A stretch of DNA of 64,000 bases from Paragorgia papillata (Eukaryota > Cnidaria > Anthozoa > Scleralcyonacea > Coralliidae), in the NCBI GenBank assembly GCA_035771165.1, contig JAWNZC010000327.1:1139001-1203000 (forward strand). Reading direction: 5' to 3'. Positions 43,933 to 55,894 of this stretch are shown piece by piece. The notes under the pieces are model-generated. The model did no database searches, had not been told where the DNA came from, and saw nothing but the letters and a program-made list of their open reading frames with translations. The stretch's first letter is position 1. The number at the start of each line of letters is the position of its first letter. A program made the translations under genes and the position numbers.

Positions 43933-45384
43933 CAGGGGCGGATTTAGCATTTTGAAAACGTCAGTCAAAGTTGTGGTCCACGGTTCTAGGGGGGTCCGGG
44001 GGCATGTGCCCCCCGAAAAATTTTTGAAATTGGGGTCTCTAAAACGGCATTTCCCACGATTTGACAGCACATTTGAGCAAAATTTTGAAACTATTAAAAC
44101 ATATTTTTAATGGCATATTTTATTATGTTTACAAAACATTTGTCCAAATTGGATGTTCAGCATTTATATTTTTACAGAGCTAACTAAAATATTAGCCAAA
44201 CGAGAAAGGCGCAAACACCCATGCATGCCTTCCAAACTTAACTAAATATTCATTGTCTCAAAGACCTTGTAGTGTGTAATTTTCTCTAATTTAATAAATT
44301 ATATGTTATCTACCGACTACCGTAACATTGATTATAAGCTAATTAGATAAACCTGGGGTCATATTTCACGAACGCGCCGTTAAAATATATCTTATCAGAG
44401 CAAGATAGCGAGACTAAACAGTTATTCATTTCAAAATCATGAAAAGAAAGATCCAATTTAACGTTGAACTAAACCTTGGCTTAAGGATCAATTGATCCTT
44501 TCAAATTCATATATATAAGAGCTCCTGGCAAGCGTGAAATATGCTAATGCCGCCTTGCTGAATAGATATATGTCTGAACTCAGACTTCACTAGGACGCAA
44601 AATGATAAATAATACGATATTGAGACTGGACAAAAACACATATATTCGACACTAGATTGTTTGTATATTTGAAATGAAACTAAGACGACCTTAACTTACC
44701 AGTCTTACCTTACAGCAGTAGGGGAATAAATGACTCCGCGCGGCGCCAAAATTCAGACGCTTTCAATCGCGTCTATTAAAATGTTCCTCGCTTGAAATAC
44801 ATCGATGACTGTGTAATCTGGATGACAAATCATCGTAGATTGTTCACAGTATAACAGTATTTCTTCATCGTTGCTGTTAAAAGCAGCTAAAACCCGTTCG
44901 AAAACGCTTATACAGAACTCGTATGACAGAAACCACGAACACAGTGAGAAGCCTTCAGGCTTCAATGAATAAATTACTCGGTATCTCAGCTGACTCAGCA
45001 ATCGATGGTTGCCATGGTGCAGATCGGTCAAAAAGCCCAAAATCAACGCGGCAGCCAATCAGGTTTGAGGCAAATCGGTCAAAAAAGTGGTTGCCATGGT
45101 GCAGATCGGTCAAATTGATCAAACACCAATCAGATCTCTCCGCAAACCGGTCAAAACTCTCAAAGCGAACGCTGACCACCGGTCATCCCTGCCCGGTGTT
45201 TGCTGACTCGCAAATTACGATAAAAGCGAATTTGAAACCTAATCAGTCTGCCAAGCTTTGGAGTCACGACATAACATTTTCTAGAAGAGTGTCGAGATTA
45301 AAATATTGTGTGATTGCGCAATTATTCTGGTGATTTTTTACGTCAGTCGCGTGACCGGTCTGATGTATGCTAAATCCGCCCCTG
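43933..45384. mobile_element. Non-autonomous inverted-repeat element, 1.45 kb
   Basis: CAGGGGCGGATTTAGCAT at the left is mirrored by ATGCTAAATCCGCCCCTG at the right. CGCTT (5 bp) flanks both ends. The left interior carries the GGGGGCATGTGCCCCCC/AAATTTTTGAAATTGGGGTCTCTAAA family block. GGTTGCCATGGTGCAGATCGGTCAAA occurs twice inside (45007, 45090). The 2.8 kb duplication begins within its last 75 bp. Confidence 0.65.
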
Positions 45385-46084
45385 CGCTTAGCAAGCTAAA
45401 TCGACACTTTTTAGGGCCCGAAAAGCCTTCAAATAGGAGCCAAATTGACTCCTTGATTTTCCAAAACAGCCCCACGATTTTCTGAAATGGCCCTGGTTAA
45501 AAGTTGAAACAGCCCCTGTCTTTTCCATAACAGCCCTTCCATTGGGGCTAAAACTACCCTCTATATTGGAGCCAAAACAGCTCTGCTCAGCAAGCTAAAT
45601 CGACGCTTTTTAGGGGTCATAATGCCTCTTAATAGGAGCCAAATTGACTCCTTGATTTTTCCAAAACAGCCCCACGATTTTCTGAAATGGCCCTGGTTAA
45701 AAGTTGAAACAGCCCCTGCCTTTTCCATAACAGCCCCTGTCTGAAGCCAAAACAGCCCCTACCCTCAAAGAGCCAAATCGTCCCTTAGGGGCCGGCTTGT
45801 TATAGGTTGCCATTTTGACCCCCGTTTTGGCCCTATTTTTTGGGTCGTTTTCAGCCCCTTTTCATTTACAGTGCAGCATTATGTCCCGAATTTTGCATGA
45901 GGTATTCATCTGCCTACACAATTGCCTTATCGGTGCCATTAGCAATAAAGGAAGCAAATTGACATTTCGCGCGAGCTTCATTTTCTGACTTTGGCGAACA
46001 ATGAGTTACTCGATCCAGTTTAAGCTTATTTGGCACTTTTACGTATTTATGAAGTATAAGCACTCATTGACATTTTTGTTTTAG

Positions 46085-48015
46085 TGAACATAAGGGCATG
46101 CCAGGAGCATTCGCTGAAGATTTCAAAAGAATCTGGCGCCGGGGCGGTGCGGAGCGTAAATTATTTGGTATTAGTTGTGGTATATAACGTAGGGGGGTCA
46201 GAAAATTTTGAAATCTAGAGGCTCTGAAATGCAATTTCCAGCATTCTACAGAAGATATTTTTTGAAAAAATCAAGCGAGATGAAGATCTAAATGCTAAGC
46301 ATTTTACGCGGTTCGATGACTTCACGACCAAATTAACGGAAACATCCATGGAATTATATCTGTCTGAGACTGTGATGTGACTAATAGTATTGTAGCGGTA
46401 CTGATGCGCTGCACGTGTGAATACAGTAGCTTGCGTAATGCGCCGACAATACATATGATCAGCGCAACGTTTTGCGAACGCAGGCGGCCAAGGTATTAGA
46501 ATCGCAAAACTAATACCTGTGTAGGATTACGTTGTTAGATATACAAATATTCGCATCGTTCTTACCTTTGAAGGAGGACTTATGCCTTTTTTTTTTGTTA
46601 AATATGGATTCAAGAAAGTTTTCCTTTCGTCAGATAAGTTCTAGTCACCATATCAAAGCTTCAAAATTGTTATAAATAATTGCTCTTTGTTTCCATATTA
46701 TCGAAGTGTTGAACTCCAGTGTTGGGAGCTTTTCCTTGTGAAATAGGCGATAACAGCCGATACTACATGGATGATTTTATATATTGAGATGTTATATATT
46801 GTTAATGTAATGAAGTGAAAAGAATTGCAGACTTCTCGCTGCGAAATAAAAGCAGTTTTAAATGGAAATAGTAAAGCGTCTGACTTTAAAATATAAATAT
46901 TGTACCACCTGTGGTGAAATTTAACACCGAAAATCCGCGTTTCTTGTCAAGCCAAGGTATTAGTTTTGAGATTCTAATACCTTGAGGTCTAAGCCTTTCA
47001 AACACTTGTCGTTAAAGTCGCTAATTGCGCGCATCAGCGAGGACGGTACGGTACTGCGGAATTGAAATCAAACAATCAAAAACAAAGATGTTGTTTTCTT
47101 TCATCCGTCTCTGTTCTTGGAATAATTATATTATTTTACAATTCATTTTTAATCTGGAGAAAAAAAGGTATTAGACTAATACCTTTAATACCTTAGCGCG
47201 CCGCCCCAGATTCTGGCGTATAGTTCTCGAGTTATGAACTCTCAAAGTTTGCCATGGCTAGTTCGTTTTTGGAGAAATTTGGGCTCTCAGTAACAATGCC
47301 TTATGACGTACGCAGATGGATCACTGATACTAACGCCTGTATTCTAAAAGCTCACTCACATGCACTCAATAAGTGCAACTCAACACTCAATGAGTCACCA
47401 CTCACCCACACTGAGTATACGAGACTACACTCGCTCTCCAACCATTCAATGGAATGGTTGGAGAATGAGTGTAGTCTCATACTCGGTGAGGGCGAGTGGA
47501 GACTCATTGAGTGTTGAGTTGCACTTATTAGCGAGGTTCAGATCACACTACCGCTACCGTAAATATAATTTAGCTTGTCAAATATTGTTTTTACGTTCAG
47601 TAATGGTCGCAGGTCTCAAACCTAGTGCAAAAAGAAAGCGTTTTACGGTACTAGGATTAAAACCAACTACGACTACAGGACGAAAAAAAACGAACATTAC
47701 ACCAGCTTAATCACATTTACGGTAGCGGTAGTGGAAGTGTGATCTGAACCTCGCTATTGAGTGTGAGGGGCCACTCATTGAGTGTGAGTGACTGAGTGAG
47801 TGTAATTGAGCTTTTAGAATACAAGCGTAAAGTCCATTGTTCTTTTGCATAGTTGTCCATTTTCGTACGTCATAAAGCATTGTTACCGAGAGCCCAAATT
47901 TCTCCAGAAATGAAATAGCCATTACAAATTTTGAGAGTTCATAGCTCGAAGACTTGTATACGTCGGATTCTGTTGAAATTTTCGGTGAATGCTCCTGGCA
48001 TGCTCCGCTGTTCAT
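46085..48015. mobile_element. Foldback element with nested insertion (within D1)
   Basis: GCATGCCAGGAGCATTCGCTGAA (from 46096) and ATAGTTCTCGAGTTATGAACTCTC...GAGAAATTTGGGCTCTC (47219-47290) are mirrored by 47870-48003. An inner perfect hairpin lies at 47385-47525 (CAACTCAACACTCAATGAGT...). The left arm is split at ATCTGGCG/TTCTGGCG by an element of about 1.07 kb (46139-47208) with GGGGCGG-type ends, whose 7-8 bp flanks fit a hAT origin. Confidence 0.6.
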
Positions 48016-48073
48016 TAAAACAATGAACGCTCTCTTATTTATAATTTTGGCCCAACATATGTGCTACAAACAA

Positions 48074-48124
48074 CTACAAGATACTTTTTCCGTTAACAAG
48101 CGGGTGCGAAGCAATGTGGTGCAT
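48074..48124 (-). pseudogene. 3' fragment of the C2H2 zinc-finger gene
   Basis: A copy of the last 16 codons plus stop of the gene at 58652-59594, stranded at the right edge of D1. The sequence upstream of it on the - strand is ribozyme array instead of zinc fingers. Confidence 0.85.
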
Positions 48125-49733
48125 GAGAGAGCTTATCCAAGCTCGCCACATTGTGTAGTTTCACTGTGACTGACAGCGACATTCCTAAACACCACGTGTA
48201 AAGCTTATAGTCAAAGAGAGCAAATTCTTATGCCAGTTGACTGCAAGCTTTTACTTTTCCATGTGTATAGCCTTTTACTCACTCATCCCCCACATACCCT
48301 CCTACATCCAAGACACTACTGACATTCTCAAACGAACATTCTCTCTTAATAACAACTCACCTACTGGTCCTACTGATTTAATACTTTTTACTATGATGTC
48401 AACAGCTTGTACGCAAACATATCAAATGATGAAGGCATATTTAAGCCTGCATTGATATGCTTAAGATACACAAAATAGTTGACATGCATCAACACAAAAT
48501 ACATTACTTATAAACCTAGACTTTTACTTACATCCAACAATTTACTAATATGCCTACATAATCCCACAACTACCCCTAAGGACAGTGACTATCCGCCTTT
48601 CCATATGCAACATAGCCGGAGGCTAATTGCGCTTTTTATTCAAATTCCCTTCTAATCTCTCCCTCATTCTTCAACAATACATTACATGACTAAAACTCCT
48701 TTGTGGTTCCCATTAACTACACTCAAACTTATAAAAAAATTGTGGTAACCCCGTAGCGAAAGGAGAGAGCTCATCCAGGCTCGCCACATTGTGTAGTTTT
48801 ACTGTGACGAACAACGACATTCCTAAACGCCACGTGTAAAGCTTATAGTCAAAGAGAGCAAATTACTTTGCAGTTTGACTTTGAGCTATTATTTATACAA
48901 TTCCACTTATACATCAAACAATTTACTATTTATATCTCGATATTATCCCACAATTACCCCTAAGGACAATGACTATCCCCTTAAGTCCAACAACACGTAC
49001 ACACTTCTCACTGTGACCTGGAAACGAATTACCCAACCCAACAAATATACCAACAAAATAACTCTAGTTACACCTATAGAATATACCGACTATTCAATGA
49101 CATGATATACAATTTTCTTTTTGGCCACAAACTAATACAAACACACTGACATACCTACTTCCCAAAATACACAAACCCAACATACCCATACTTATTACTA
49201 TAAAAGTCAATAGCTTGTACACAAACATGTCAAATGATGAAGGCAATTAAGCCTCCGTTGATATGCTTAAGGTACATAAAACAGTTGACATCTATACAGA
49301 CCACATTACCAATTTATACACTTCCACTTATACATACAGTACGTTCAACAATTTACTAATTATATCTTGACATTATCCCACAATTACCCCTAAGGACAAT
49401 GACTACCCTTGATGTCTGCACCACGCACGCTTCGCTCTGACCTGGAAACGAATGATGCAACACTACTTAACCCTTCTCTTACATACCCTCATTACATATC
49501 CGAAGACTGACAAAGTGATTCTTTGTTTCTCCTACTAAACTGCTACGAGAACTCTACACACTGCTACCTTCCTACTCTACCCCGAGATTTTCAAATGCGT
49601 TGGACTACCTTAAACACACAACAAGTTTGGTAAGCACTCACTTTTATTCTCGTCTAATATATTGTGTTGATAGCGATTATTATTTCTCTTCCAACAATTA
49701 ACTTAATATTCACATTGACTCCCAATCCCAAAT

Positions 49734-49775
49734 CCCTGCTGATGAGACCACCAGAAGGTCGAAACGCGTCCAGGG
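49734..49775 (+). ncRNA. Type I hammerhead ribozyme (array unit 1)
   Basis: Stem I is CCCUG (49734-49738) with CAGGG (49771-49775). The core is CUGAUGA. Stem II is GACC with GGUC around the loop ACCAGAA. Core GAAA follows, then the palindromic stem III ACGCGU. The cleavage site is after GUC (49770). All invariant core bases are present. The 2-bp stem III with a self-complementary ACGCGU is typical of retroelement and satellite hammerheads that cleave best as dimers. It would cut array transcripts into ~1.95-kb monomers. Confidence 0.92.
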
Positions 49776-51682
49776 TTGTGTCCCAGATCCTGATTGCACT
49801 ATACTATACGTTACATATCTTTTATTCTTCTTCTGTCGTTTTTTACATGGTTCTTAAAGCAATATATATACACTGCATGTCCAACAGCGTGGTCCGTATC
49901 GCCTTTCCATACGCAACATAGCCGGAGGCTAATTGCGCTTTCTATTCAAATTCCCTTCTATATAAATCTCTCCCTCATTCTTCAACAATACATTACATGA
50001 CTTTAACTCCTCTGTGGTTCCCATTAACTACACTCAAACTTATAAAAAATTGTGATAACCCCGTAGCGAAAGGAGAGAGCTTATCCAAGCTCGCCACATT
50101 GTGTAGTTTCACTGTGACTGACAGCGACATTCCTAAACACCACGTGTAAAGCTTATAGTCAAAGAGAGCAAATTCTTATGCCAGTTGACTGCAAGCTTTT
50201 ACTTTTCCATGTGTATAGCCTTTTACTCACTCATCCCCCACATACCCTCCTACATCCAAGACACTACTGACATTCTCAAACGAACATTCTCTCTTAATAA
50301 CAACTCACCTACTGGTCCTACTGATTTAATACTTTTTACTATGATGTCAACAGCTTGTACGCAAACATATCAAATGATGAAGGCATATTTAAGCCTGCAT
50401 TGATATGCTTAAGATACACAAAATAGTTGACATGCATCAACACAAAATACATTACTTATAAACCTAGACTTTTACTTACATCCAACAATTTACTAATATG
50501 CCTACATAATCCCACAACTACCCCTAAGGACAGTGACTATCCGCCTTTCCATATGCAACATAGCCGGAGGCTAATTGCGCTTTTTATTCAAATTCCCTTC
50601 TAATCTCTCCCTCATTCTTCAACAATACATTACATGACTAAAACTCCTTTGTGGTTCCCATTAACTACACTCAAACTTATAAAAAAATTGTGGTAACCCC
50701 GTAGCGAAAGGAGGAGAGCTCATCCAGGCTCGCCACATTGTGTAGTTTTACTGTGACGAACAACGACATTCCTAAACGCCACGTGTAAAGCTTATAGTCA
50801 AAGAGAGCAAATTACTTTGCAGTTTGACTTTGAGCTATTATTTATACAATTCCACTTATACATCAAACAATTTACTATTTATATCTCGATATTATCCCAC
50901 AATTACCCCTAAGGACAATGACTATCCCCTTAAGTCCAACAACACGTACACACTTCTCACTGTGACCTGGAAACGAATTACCCAACCCAACAAATATACC
51001 AACAAAATAACTCTAGTTACACCTATAGAATATACCGACTATTCAATGACATGATATACAATTTTCTTTTTGGCCACAAACTAATACAAACACACTGACA
51101 TACCTACTTCCCAAAATACACAAACCCAACATACCCATACTTATTACTATAAAAGTCAATAGCTTGTACACAAACATGTCAAATGATGAAGGCAATTAAG
51201 CCTCCGTTGATATGCTTAAGGTACATAAAACAGTTGACATCTATACAGACCACATTACCAATTTATACACTTCCACTTATACATACAGTACGTTCAACAA
51301 TTTACTAATTATATCTTGACATTATCCCACAATTACCCCTAAGGACAATGACTACCCTTGATGTCTGCACCACGCACGCTTCGCTCTGACCTGGAAACGA
51401 ATGACGCAACACTACTTAACCCTTCTCTTACATACCCTCATTACATATCCGAAGACTGACAAAGTGATTCTTTGTTTCTCCTACTAAACTGCTACGAGAA
51501 CTCTACACACTGCTACCTTCCTACTCTACCCCGAGATTTTCAAATGCGTTGGACTACCTTAAACACACAACAAGTTTGGTAAGCACTCACTTTTATTCTC
51601 GTCTAATATATTGTGTTGATAGCGATTATTATTTCTCTTCCAACAATTAACTTAATATTCACATTGACTCCCAATCCCAAAT

Positions 51683-51724
51683 CCCTGCTGATGAGACCAC
51701 CAGAAGGTCGAAACGCGTCCAGGG
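51683..51724 (+). ncRNA. Type I hammerhead ribozyme (array unit 2)
   Basis: Identical in core and stems to the copy in unit 1, 1949 bp downstream. Predicted cleavage after 51719. Confidence 0.92.
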
Positions 51725-53631
51725 TTGTGTCCCAGATCCTGATTGCACTATACTATACGTTACATATCTTTTATTCTTCTTCTGTCGTTTTTTACATGGT
51801 TCTTAAAGCAATATATATACACTGCATGTCCAACAGCGTGGTCCGTATCGCCTTTCCATACGCAACATAGCCGGAGGCTAATTGCGCTTTCTATTCAAAT
51901 TCCCTTCTATATAAATCTCTCCCTCATTCTTCAACAATACATTACATGACTTTAACTCCTCTGTGGTTTCCATTAACTACACTCAAACTTATAAAAAATT
52001 GTGATAACCCCGTAGCGAAAGGAGAGAGCTTATCCAAGCTCGCCACATTGTGTAGTTTCACTGTGACTGACAGCGACATTCCTAAACACCACGTGTAAAG
52101 CTTATAGTCAAAGAGAGCAAATTCTTATGCCAGTTGACTGCAAGCTTTTACTTTTCCATGTGTATAGCCTTTTACTCACTCATCCCCCACATACCCTCCT
52201 ACATCCAAGACACTACTGACATTCTCAAACGAACATTCTCTCTTAATAACAACTCACCTACTGGTCCTACTGATTTAATACTTTTAACTATGATGTCAAC
52301 AGCTTGTACGCAAACATATCAAATGATGAAGGCATATTTAAGCCTGCATTGATATGCTTAAGATACACAAAATAGTTGACATGCATCAACACAAAATACA
52401 TTACTTATAAACCTAGACTTTTACTTACATCCAACAATTTACTAATATGCCTACATAATCCCACAACTACCCCTAAGGACAGTGACTATCCGCCTTTCCA
52501 TATGCAAACATAGCCGGAGGCTAATTGCGCTTTTTATTCAAATTCCCTTCTAATCTCTCCCTCATTCTTCAACAATACATTACATGACTAAAACTCCTTT
52601 GTGGTTCCCATTAACTACACTCAAACTTATAAAAAAAATTGTGATAACCCCGTAGCGAAAGGAGAGAGCTCATCCAGGCTCGCCACATTGTGTAGTTTTA
52701 CTGTGACGAACAACGACATTCCTAAACGCCACGTGTAAAGCTTATAGTCAAAGAGAGCAAATTACTTTGCAGTTTGACTTTGAGCTATTATTTATACAAT
52801 TCCACTTATACATCAAACAATTTACTATTTATATCTCGATATTATCCCACAATTACCCCTAAGGACAATGACTATCCCCTTAAGTCCAACAACACGTACA
52901 CACTTCTCACTGTGACCTGGAAACGAATTACCCAACCCAACAAATATACCAACAAAATAACTCTAGTTACACCTATAGAATATACCGACTATTCAATGAC
53001 ATGATATACAATTTTCTTTTTGGCCACAAACTAATACAAACACACTGACATACCTACTTCCCAAAATACACAAACCCAACATACCCATACTTATTACTAT
53101 AAAAGTCAATAGCTTGTACACAAACATGTCAAATGATGAAGGCAATTAAGCCTCCGTTGATATGCTTAAGGTACATAAAACAGTTGACATCTATACAGAC
53201 CACATTACCAATTTATACACTTCCACTTATACATACAGTACGTTCAACAATTTACTAATTATATCTTGACATTATCCCACAATTACCCCTAAGGACAATG
53301 ACTACCCTTGATGTCTGCACCACGCACGCTTCGCTCTGACCTGGAAACGAATGATGCAACACTACTTAACCCTTCTCTTACATACCCTCATTACATATCC
53401 GAAGACTGACAAAGTGATTCTTTGTTTCTCCTACTAAACTGCTACGAGAACTCTACACACTGCTACCTTCCTACTCTACCCGAGATTTTCAAATGCGTTG
53501 GACTACCTTAAACACACAACAAGTTTGGTAAGCACTCACTTTTATTCTCGTCTAATATATTGTGTTGATAGCGATTATTATTTCTCTTCCAACAATTAAC
53601 TTAATATTCACATTGACTCCCAATCCCAAAT

Positions 53632-53673
53632 CCCTGCTGATGAGACCACCAGAAGGTCGAAACGCGTCCAGGG
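53632..53673 (+). ncRNA. Type I hammerhead ribozyme (array unit 3)
   Basis: Same sequence as the other three copies, 1949 bp after unit 2. Predicted cleavage after 53668. Confidence 0.92.
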
Positions 53674-55581
53674 TTGTGTCCCAGATCCTGATTGCACTAT
53701 ACTATACGTTACATATCTTTTATTCTTCTTCTGTCGTTTTTTACATGGTTCTTTAAAGCAATATATATACACTGCATGTCCAACAGCGTGGTCCGTATCG
53801 CCTTTCCATACGCAACATAGCCGGAGGCTAATTGCGCTTTCTATTCAAATTCCCTTCTATATAAATCTCTCCCTCATTCTTCAACAATACATTACATGAC
53901 TTTAACTCCTCTGTGGTTCCCATTAACTACACTCAAACTTATAAAAAATTGTGATAACCCCGTAGCGAAAGGAGAGAGCTTATCCAAGCTCGCCACATTG
54001 TGTAGTTTCACTGTGACTGACAGCGACATTCCTAAACACCACGTGTAAAGCTTATAGTCAAAGAGAGCAAATTCTTATGCCAGTTGACTGCAAGCTTTTA
54101 CTTTTCCATGTGTATAGCCTTTTACTCACTCATCCCCCACATACCCTCCTACATCCAAGACACTACTGACATTCTCAAACGAACATTCTCTCTTAATAAC
54201 AACTCACCTACTGGTCCTACTGATTTAATACTTTTAACTATGATGTCAACAGCTTGTACGCAAACATATCAAATGATGAAGGCATATTTAAGCCTGCATT
54301 GATATGCTTAAGATACACAAAATAGTTGACATGCATCAACACAAAATACATTACTTATAAACCTAGACTTTTACTTACATCCAACAATTTACTAATATGC
54401 CTACATAATCCCACAACTACCCCTAAGGACAGTGACTATCCGCCTTTCCATATGCAACATAGCCGGAGGCTAATTGCGCTTTTTATTCAAATTCCCTTCT
54501 AATCTCTCCCTCATTCTTCAACAATACATTACATGACTAAAACTCCTTTGTGGTTCCCATTAACTACACTCAAACTTATAAAAAAATTGTGATAACCCCG
54601 TAGCGAAAGGAGAGAGCTCATCCAGGCTCGCCACATTGTGTAGTTTTACTGTGACGAACAACGACATTCCTAAACGCCACGTGTAAAGCTTATAGTCAAA
54701 GAGAGCAAATTACTTTGCAGTTTGACTTTGAGCTATTATTTATACAATTCCACTTATACATCAAACAATTTACTATTTATATCTCGATATTATCCCACAA
54801 TTACCCCTAAGGACAATGACTATCCCCTTAAGTCCAACAACACGTACACACTTCTCACTGTGACCTGGGAAACGAATTACCCAACCCAACAAATATACCA
54901 ACAAAATAACTCTAGTTACACCTATAGAATATACCGACTATTCAATGACATGATATACAATTTTCTTTTTGGCCACAAACTAATACAAACACACTGACAT
55001 ACCTACTTCCCAAAATACACAAACCCAACATACCCATACTTATTACTATAAAAGTCAATAGCTTGTACACAAACATGTCAAATGATGAAGGCAATTAAGC
55101 CTCCGTTGATATGCTTAAGGTACATAAAACAGTTGACATCTATACAGACCACATTACCAATTTATACACTTCCACTTATACATACAGTACGTTCAACAAT
55201 TTACTAATTATATCTTGACATTATCCCACAATTACCCCTAAGGACAATGACTACCCTTGATGTCTGCACCACGCACGCTTCGCTCTGACCTGGAAACGAA
55301 TGACGCAACACTACTTAACCCTTCTCTTACATACCCTCATTACATATCCGAAGACTGACAAAGTGATTCTTTGTTTCTCCTACTAAACTGCTACGAGAAC
55401 TCTACACACTGCTACCTTCCTACTCTACCCCGAGATTTTCAAATGCGTTGGACTACCTTAAACACACAACAAGTTTGGTAAGCACTCACTTTTATTCTCG
55501 TCTAATATATTGTGTTGATAGCGATTATTATTTCTCTTCCAACAATTAACTTAATATTCACATTGACTCCCAATCCCAAAT

Positions 55582-55623
55582 CCCTGCTGATGAGACCACC
55601 AGAAGGTCGAAACGCGTCCAGGG
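55582..55623 (+). ncRNA. Type I hammerhead ribozyme (array unit 4)
   Basis: Same sequence, 1950 bp after unit 3, and present although the unit itself is cut short at 55894. Predicted cleavage after 55618. Confidence 0.92.
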
Positions 55624-55894
55624 TTGTGTCCCAGATCCTGATTGCACTATACTATACGTTACATATCTTTTATTCTTCTTCTGTCGTTTTTTACATGGTT
55701 CTTAAAGCAATATATATACACTGCATGTCCAACAGCGTGGTCCGTATCGCCTTTCCATACGCAACATAGCCGGAGGCTAATTGCGCTTTCTATTCAAATT
55801 CCCTTCTATATAAATCTCTCCCTCATTCTTCAACAATACATTACATGACTTTAACTCCTCTGTGGTTCCCATTAACTACACTCAAACTTATAAA

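Larger units (their letters stand above)
45311..48124 (+). repeat. Direct repeat D1 (2.81 kb), left of the ribozyme array
   Basis: Nearly identical to 55895-58702. Contents in order: the end of the 43933-45384 element; two ~200-bp degenerate units (GCAAGCTAAATCGAC.CTTTTTAGGG); a foldback element whose left arm is interrupted by a GGGGCGG-ended insertion; and the last 51 bp of a C2H2 zinc-finger gene (48074-48124). D2 is contiguous with the intact zinc-finger gene, so D1 is the derived copy. Confidence 0.9.
48125..55894 (+). repeat. Tandem array of four ~1.95 kb units with hammerhead ribozymes
   Basis: Units are 48125-50072, 50073-52021, 52022-53971 and 53972-55894; the last lacks about 33 bp at its end. 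They differ at only a few positions. Each unit has two related blocks starting GAGAGCT(T/C)ATCCA(A/G)GCTCGCCACATTG. Block A (~640 bp) is a shortened version of block B (~1310 bp); only B has the ribozyme. Recurring 72-, 76- and 85-codon frames look the same in every unit because the units are recent copies; they have no recognisable domain. The organisation is that of a satellite or of retrozyme/Penelope-type multimers. Confidence 0.92.

Noticed and set aside
48237..55848. Frames of 72, 76, 85 and 68 codons repeated in every array unit
   Set aside because: Identical because the units are recent copies. Composition is AT-driven, there is no domain, and block A truncates the equivalents.
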